A DNA stretch of 64,000 bases, from positions 78,138 through 142,137 of the forward strand of contig NZ_BAFX01000086.1 of the NCBI RefSeq assembly GCF_000308815.1, written 5' to 3'. Positions within the stretch are counted from its first letter, which is position 1; each line of letters begins with the position of its first letter. Below, in pieces: positions 59,448-64,000 of this stretch. Below the pieces are notes generated by a model. It was not told where the DNA came from and did not search any database. It saw only the letters and a list, made by a program, of their open reading frames with translations. The position numbers and the translations under genes are program-made. This DNA comes from Nocardia concava NBRC 100430. GTDB taxonomy: Bacteria > Actinomycetota > Actinomycetes > Mycobacteriales > Mycobacteriaceae.

Positions 59448-61501
59448 TGATCGCCTTTGCGGATCTCGAAGCCCTCCGCGGTGGGAGAAGCGTTCTCGCG
59501 CCGCTGAATCCAGTCGGTGATGGTGGCGACCGCGTCGGCGACGGGCACGCCGTTGACCTGGGTGCCGTCGCGGAAGCGGAAGCTGACCGCGTTGTTCTCC
59601 ACATCGCGCGCACCGGCCAGCAGCTGGAACGGGATCTTCTGCGCGGTCTGGTTGAAGATCTTCTTCTGCATGCGATCGTCGGACTTGTCGACCTCGGCGC
59701 GGATGTTGTTGTCGCGCAACGCCTCGATGACACCGTCGAGGTGCTCGACGAACGCCTCGGCGACCGGGATGCCCACCACCTGCACCGGCGACAGCCACGC
59801 CGGGAACGCGCCCGCGTAATGCTCGGTCAGCACACCGAAGAACCGCTCGATGGAACCGAAGAGCGCACGGTGGATCATGACCGGGCGGTGCTTGGCGCCG
59901 TCGGAGCCGGTGTACTCGAGCTCGAACCGCTCGGGCAGGTTGAAGTCCAGCTGGATGGTCGACATCTGCCAGGTGCGGCCCAGCGCGTCCTTGGCCTGCA
60001 CGGAGATCTTCGGACCGTAGAACGCGGCGCCGCCCGGATCCGGGACCAGCTCCAGACCGGAGTCGGTGGCCACCTTGCGCAGCGTCTCGGTGGCCTCCTC
60101 CCACAGCTCGTCGGAGCCGACGAACTTCTTCGGATCCTTGGTGGACAGCTCCAGGTAGAAGTCGTCGAGGCCGTAGTCGCGCAGCAGCGAGAGCACGAAC
60201 TGCAGCGTGGAGGTGAGCTCCGCGTGCATCTGCTCCTTGGTGCAGTAGATGTGCGCGTCATCCTGCGTCATACCGCGCACCCGGGTCAGGCCGTGTACGA
60301 CGCCGGACTTCTCGTAGCGGTACACCGAGCCGAATTCGAACATGCGCAGTGGCAGTTCGCGGTAGGAGCGCCCGCGCGACCGGAAGATCAGGTTGTGCAT
60401 CGGGCAGTTCATCGGCTTGACGTAGTAGTCCTGGCCGGGCTTGCGCACCGAGCCGTCCTCATTGAGTTCGGCGTCGAGGTGCATGGCCGGGAACATGCCG
60501 TCGCGGTACCAGTCCAGGTGGCCGGAGACCTCGAACAGATGGCCCTTGGTGATGTGCGGGGTGTTGACGAACTCGTAGCCCGCCGCGATGTGGCGGCGGC
60601 GCGAGTAGTCCTCGAGCTCCTTGCGGACGATGCCGCCCTTGGGGTGGAACACCGGCAGGCCCGAGCCCAGCTCGTCCGGGAAGGAGAACAGATCCAGCTC
60701 CAGGCCCAGCTTGCGGTGATCGCGCTTCTCGGCCTCCTCCAGCAGGCGCAGGTACTCGTCCTGGGCCTCGGTGGATTCCCACGCGGTGCCGTAGATGCGC
60801 TGCAGATCCTCGCGCGACTGATCGCCACGCCAGTAGGCGGCCGAGGACCGGGTCAGCTTGAACGCCGGAATGTACTTGGTGGTCGGCAGGTGCGGGCCGC
60901 GGCACAGGTCGGCCCAGATCAGCTCGCCGGTGCGCGGGTCCAGGTTGTCGTAGATGGTCAGCTCTTTGCCGCCGACCTCCATGACCTCCGGATCATCGAT
61001 GCCCGACTTGTCGGAGATCAGCTCCAGCTTGAACGGCTCCTTGGCCAGCTCGACCCGGGCCTCCTCGACCTCGACCACCCGGCGCGAAAACCGCTGCGCG
61101 CCTTTGATGATCTTCTTCATCCGGGATTCGAGCTTGGTCAGATCCTCCGGCGTGAACGGCCGCTCCACCTGGAAGTCGTAGTAGAAGCCGTCCTTGATGT
61201 ACGGGCCGATGCCCAGCTTGGCGTCCGGGAACTCCTGCTGCACCGCCTGCGCCAGCACGTGCGCGGCCGAATGCCGGATCACATTGCGCCCGTCCGGGGA
61301 ATCGGCGGTGATGGCCTCGACCTCGGTGTCCAGCTCCGGGATCCACGACAGGTCCTTCAGGTCACCCGCGGCGTCGCGCACCACGATGACCGCGCCCGGC
61401 CCCTTGCTCGGCAGATCCGCCTCGCGCACCGCGGCCCCGGCGGTAGTCCCAGCCGGAACCCGGACGCGGGCGACTGGGGTCTGCTGGGCTGAGGTGGTCA
61501 C
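59444..61501 (-). CDS. thrS: Threonine-tRNA ligase
   Basis: ThrS charges tRNA-Thr. The protein has 685 residues. The N-terminal TGS region begins VRVPAGTTAGAAVREADLPS. The editing domain has RHSAAHVLAQAVQ (His-x3-His). The class II core has GHLDWYRDGMFP, and its zinc ligands are in NCPMHN, DDAHIYC and MIHRALFGSIERF. The C-terminal anticodon domain has VQVVGIPVAEAFVEHLDGVI. AAGGAG lies nine bases before the GTG. I see no T-box leader upstream. Confidence 0.97.
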   Translation of the reverse strand: MTTSAQQTPVARVRVPAGTTAGAAVREADLPSKGPGAVIVVRDAAGDLKDLSWIPELDTEVEAITADSPDGRNVIRHSAAHVLAQAVQQEFPDAKLGIGPYIKDGFYYDFQVERPFTPEDLTKLESRMKKIIKGAQRFSRRVVEVEEARVELAKEPFKLELISDKSGIDDPEVMEVGGKELTIYDNLDPRTGELIWADLCRGPHLPTTKYIPAFKLTRSSAAYWRGDQSREDLQRIYGTAWESTEAQDEYLRLLEEAEKRDHRKLGLELDLFSFPDELGSGLPVFHPKGGIVRKELEDYSRRRHIAAGYEFVNTPHITKGHLFEVSGHLDWYRDGMFPAMHLDAELNEDGSVRKPGQDYYVKPMNCPMHNLIFRSRGRSYRELPLRMFEFGSVYRYEKSGVVHGLTRVRGMTQDDAHIYCTKEQMHAELTSTLQFVLSLLRDYGLDDFYLELSTKDPKKFVGSDELWEEATETLRKVATDSGLELVPDPGGAAFYGPKISVQAKDALGRTWQMSTIQLDFNLPERFELEYTGSDGAKHRPVMIHRALFGSIERFFGVLTEHYAGAFPAWLSPVQVVGIPVAEAFVEHLDGVIEALRDNNIRAEVDKSDDRMQKKIFNQTAQKIPFQLLAGARDVENNAVSFRFRDGTQVNGVPVADAVATITDWIQRRENASPTAEGFEIRKGDQ

Positions 61502-61865
61502 GGCTGCGCACTCCTTGGCATCGTCATAGGCGAGAGGTCCCGCCAGGTCTGGTGCGAGGAGTACTCCTCCCCGCGATCGTGGCCGGTCACGAAACGCATA
61601 GCTCCGGCGGCCACCACTCTATCGGCACGGTTCTCCCCGCGCGCCGATGGACCGCCCCCGCCGCGTCGCCACCCCGGACCGCCACCCCCGCAAGCCATGC
61701 TGACCTGCCCGAATCCACGCCACGAGTGGCCCGTCGGGCCCCGCGCCGAGAACGGGCCGAATCACCGCCCATCAGGCCCGATCGCCGGGGATCTGCGCGC
61801 CGGGCGCGAAATCGAGTGCGCCCCGCGCCAACTCGCACCGCGAACGCGACCCGATCGGCCGATCC
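61502..61865. other. 364-bp intergenic region upstream of thrS
   Basis: The region is GC-rich, with Arg/Pro-coding stretches in several frames and no credible gene, hairpin terminator or T-box element. It should hold the thrS promoter and end of the ferric-reductase-like transcript. Confidence 0.45.
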
Positions 61866-62618
61866 TCAGCCGCGAGCGGCCAGCTCGGCGAGCAACGCTT
61901 CCCGCTGCGGAGCAGGGCGTTTGGGGCAGCTGGTGCACATCTCGCAGCCGGGGACCTCGAAGACCAGGCAGCAGGAGATGCGGCGGACGAAAGTGCGGCC
62001 GCCGATGTCCTGGAAGCGCGGGACCGGCAGGCGGCCGGCCACGTCGCGGGCCAGGCGGGCACCGGCTTCGGGAGCGCCGATGTCGAGGGCGCGATTGCCG
62101 ATGGCGTCGGCGACGATCGCCCAGAGGGAGGGGACGCCCGCGCCGGAGACCTCGGCGACGACCGGGATCACGCGGGACAGCGTGTGCCGGAGGGCGTGAC
62201 CGACGGGCGTGGTCGTGCAGCGCTCGGCCGAGGGGGCCTCCGGATGGGCGGAATTCGCCTCCGCCGCTGCAAGATTCGCGTCGGAGGCGTGCATCGCGGG
62301 GATGGTCGCGGCGAGCGCCACCGCGTAGTGATGCCGCTCCGGAATCACCCGCTCGACCCCGCCGTCCGGCCGGATCTCCAGCCCGATGTGCTCGAGCGCC
62401 GGATCGAACGCGGGCTCCCCCGAGGCCACGGCCGCGACGATCGGATCCACCAGCGAGGACGCCGCCATGCACCACCACAGCGTGCCCGACACCCGCGAGT
62501 TGCCAGTCCCCCACGAGATCCCCATATCGGCGATCCGCTCGGCCAGCCACTCCGCCCGCACCAATTCGGTGCCCGGCACCAGGGCCTGTGAAACAGGGGG
62601 CTGCGCAACCATTTCCAT
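61866..62618 (-). CDS. [2Fe-2S] ferric-siderophore-reductase-like protein (FhuF type)
   Basis: The protein has 250 residues. The C terminus carries C-C-x10-C-x2-C in RRISCCLVFEVPGCEMCTSC, the FhuF iron-sulfur motif. The body has RRIPVVAEVSGAG-like helical segments without a clear second domain. FhuF releases iron from siderophores in the cytosol. No siderophore gene is next to it, and the only nearby element is a pair of direct repeats in the promoter region. Its stop lies 365 bp from the thrS start. Confidence 0.85.
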   Translation of the reverse strand: MEMVAQPPVSQALVPGTELVRAEWLAERIADMGISWGTGNSRVSGTLWWCMAASSLVDPIVAAVASGEPAFDPALEHIGLEIRPDGGVERVIPERHHYAVALAATIPAMHASDANLAAAEANSAHPEAPSAERCTTTPVGHALRHTLSRVIPVVAEVSGAGVPSLWAIVADAIGNRALDIGAPEAGARLARDVAGRLPVPRFQDIGGRTFVRRISCCLVFEVPGCEMCTSCPKRPAPQREALLAELAARG

Positions 62619-62646
62619 CCGACTCCGATCCCGGCCCGACTATCGA

Positions 62647-62678
62647 TGATTACTACGCATATCGGTGATTACTACGCA
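62647..62678. repeat. Two direct repeats upstream of the FhuF-like gene
   Basis: TGATTACTACGCA occurs at 62647-62659 and 62666-62678, one copy every 19 bases. On the minus strand the copies lie 29-60 bp before the FhuF-like start, a position suited to regulator binding or promoter elements. They do not match the IdeR iron box. Confidence 0.45.
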
Positions 62679-62867
62679 CAGTGGTTACACCCACAATGCC
62701 CACGCGGTGGCCGCCGCGATAGCGACTACCACCACAATGTCACGTTTCACCCCCGCCGTGTGCCGCTCCCCCGAGTCGACTCCCACCCCATCGTCCGAGC
62801 CCGCCCCAGCCTAAGCCGCGCCCCACCGACCCTCCCGCCGACACTCCCGAGCACCCCGACGCTCTCC

Positions 62868-62926
62868 ACGAGAATGCACTGGCGCAGGCCCCCTCTCGGG
62901 AAATGCCTGCGCCAGTGCATTCTCGT
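62868..62926 (-). terminator. 22-bp perfect hairpin after the SulP-carbonic anhydrase gene
   Basis: ACGAGAATGCACTGGCGCAGGC region (62868-62889) pairs perfectly, 22 bases, with 62905-62926; the loop is 15 bases. It begins 28 bp beyond the stop of the minus-strand gene. There is no U-tract. Confidence 0.7.
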
Positions 62927-62954
62927 CGTTCAGTTGGGTGGGGTTAGCTGTGGG

Positions 62955-64000
62955 CTAGTGGGTGTGGGCCAGGGCCGATAGGTCGGGGGCGTCGATTTCG
63001 GCGATGCCCGTGGGGGTGACCTCGAGGACTCGGGCGGGGCCGATGTCGAAGAAGAGGCCGGAGACCTTCAGGCCGCGGTCGTGGATCGCGCGGCGGACGA
63101 TCGGGTGGGAGCGCAGGGTTTCCACCTGGACGGCCACGTTGACGATCGAGAGCTGGTCGGCGACACCGAAACCGGCCCGGGCGGCTGCGGAGGCTACCGG
63201 GTCGTCGGGGTGGAAGCGGTCCAGGCTCGGGCGGGCGTGGACGAGCCAGTTGCCCAGGCCGGGGCCGGTGGGGCCGCCCGCGACGAGTGCCTTCATGGCG
63301 CCGCAGGCCGAGTGGCCGCAGACCACGACATTGTCGACGCCCAGTTCGTCGATGGCGAAGGCGAGCGCCGCCTCGATCGAGCTGTCGCGGCCGCCGGGGA
63401 CCACCAGGTTGCCGACATTGCGTATGGTGAACAGGTCACCGGGTCCGCTGTTGGTGATCACGTTCGGCACGATCCGGGAATCCGCGCAGGTCAGGAAGAG
63501 CGAGTGCGGGTTCTGGGTGTCGCGCAGCTCGTCCAGGTGCGGGCGCACCACGTGGGCGTTGCGGCGGTGGAAGGCGGCCACACCCTTGGTGATCGGATTG
63601 CCCTCGCCCTCGCGCCAGGGCCGCAGTACATCGTCGAGCATGGTGCGGGCGCGGCCGCGGACGGGCGGGCCGTCCAGGGCGTGCGCCATGTGCGCGGTGC
63701 CGAGTTCCACGAATTCGACCGTGCCGCCGGTGCTCTCGTGCTGGCGGGCCCAGTCGTGGATGGCCTCGTAGCCGGCGTGGTCGAGGAAGTCGACGCTCAT
63801 CTCGACCAGCACATCGGTGCCCGACGGCACCTTGCCCAGTTCCGAGGACAGCTTGGGCAGCGCCAGGAAGGTGCAGGTGCCATCGATGCTGACCAGCCAG
63901 CGGTCGGTCCCGGCCACCGGGGCGGCGTTCACCACGACCCGCACGACGCGCCACAGCAGCAGGCCGAAGGCCAGTGCCAGGCCGATGATGACGCCTTCCA
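62955..64000 (-). CDS. SulP transporter - STAS - beta-carbonic anhydrase fusion, N-terminal part outside window
   Basis: The frame is open to the right edge. It starts inside a membrane helix (EGVIIGLALAFGLLLW), then a STAS-like domain (VSIDGTCTFLALPKL, VSGTDVLVEMS-type strands, FLDHAGYEAIHDWARQH). The C-terminal 200 residues are a beta-carbonic anhydrase: Cys and Asp in FLTCADSRIVPN, the His and Cys in VVCGHSACGAMKAL. All zinc ligands are present. From established knowledge, such fusions probably move sulfate or bicarbonate and interconvert CO2 and bicarbonate at the inner face of the membrane. M. tuberculosis has one (Rv3273). A 22-bp hairpin follows. Confidence 0.88.
   Translation of the reverse strand, partial: EGVIIGLALAFGLLLWRVVRVVVNAAPVAGTDRWLVSIDGTCTFLALPKLSSELGKVPSGTDVLVEMSVDFLDHAGYEAIHDWARQHESTGGTVEFVELGTAHMAHALDGPPVRGRARTMLDDVLRPWREGEGNPITKGVAAFHRRNAHVVRPHLDELRDTQNPHSLFLTCADSRIVPNVITNSGPGDLFTIRNVGNLVVPGGRDSSIEAALAFAIDELGVDNVVVCGHSACGAMKALVAGGPTGPGLGNWLVHARPSLDRFHPDDPVASAAARAGFGVADQLSIVNVAVQVETLRSHPIVRRAIHDRGLKVSGLFFDIGPARVLEVTPTGIAEIDAPDLSALAHTH

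Larger units (their letters stand above)
62619..62954. other. 336-bp intergenic region with direct repeats and a long hairpin
   Basis: It contains TGATTACTACGCA twice near the FhuF-like start, and a 22-bp perfect stem near the SulP-carbonic anhydrase stop. The part between is C-rich and shows no gene. Confidence 0.5.

Noticed and set aside
1..64000. tRNA, rRNA, CRISPR arrays, riboswitches, complete insertion sequences and phage genes.
   Set aside because: None was recognised by eye; a covariance-model search could still find a small RNA.

Overview
The window is high-GC actinobacterial chromosome, most likely Nocardia or a close relative in the Mycobacteriales. The identification rests on gene order. 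From right to left, on the minus strand, it carries thrS, a HIT-domain gene, pgsA, an acyltransferase (patA), pimA, a Nudix gene, pdxS, tesB, pdxT, yebC, ruvC-ruvA-ruvB, yajC, secD, secF, a peptide-binding lipoprotein and apt. From established knowledge this is the order of the Mycobacterium tuberculosis segment from thrS down to apt. The MmpS-like protein, PIM (phosphatidylinositol mannoside) synthesis genes, PaaX, PucR and DUF222/HNH genes fit the same lineage.

Into this backbone several accessory blocks are inserted. Left edge (1-2752): a PucR-type regulator running off the window and a divergent secreted lipase, where mycobacteria have relA. Block A (8.8-31.3 kb), between yajC and ruvB: a Baeyer-Villiger monooxygenase with divergent TetR regulator and palindromic operator; a four-repeat DivIVA-like protein; a PaaK-like adenylating enzyme; then a nitrogen-compound (pyrimidine-like) uptake and hydrolysis cluster. 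That cluster has an NCS1 permease, an ABC transporter, two cytosine-deaminase-like amidohydrolases, an amidase, a TauE-like permease and an FCD-GntR regulator, tied together by four ATCGTATACRAA-like boxes. A second set follows: acetamidase/formamidase plus amidase under a FadR-like GntR with a near-perfect FadR operator, a 13E12-type HNH gene, and a GlxA/AraC regulator with a divergent oxidoreductase.

Block B (33.7-37.7 kb): a secreted protein and an APC permease near yebC-pdxT. The ruv operon has a clear SOS box. Block C (38.7-47.4 kb), between tesB and pdxS: a four-gene PaaX operon containing a uridine-kinase-like protein without a P-loop, an HD hydrolase divergent from another GlxA/AraC regulator, an alpha/beta hydrolase, a three-MHYT membrane protein and an orphan MmpS-like protein.

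Block D (48.6-54.9 kb), between pdxS and the Nudix gene: a nine-gene Asp23/Gls24 envelope-stress cluster led by an ECF-type sigma factor and a zinc-finger/Asp23 fusion, divergent from a CsbD-like gene; then a probable 30-residue protein, an EthD-like protein and an unknown protein. The right end holds thrS-HIT-pgsA-patA-pimA-Nudix, a ferric-reductase-like [2Fe-2S] protein, and the C-terminal part of a SulP transporter fused to STAS and beta-carbonic anhydrase domains. I saw no tRNA, rRNA, CRISPR array or complete insertion sequence.
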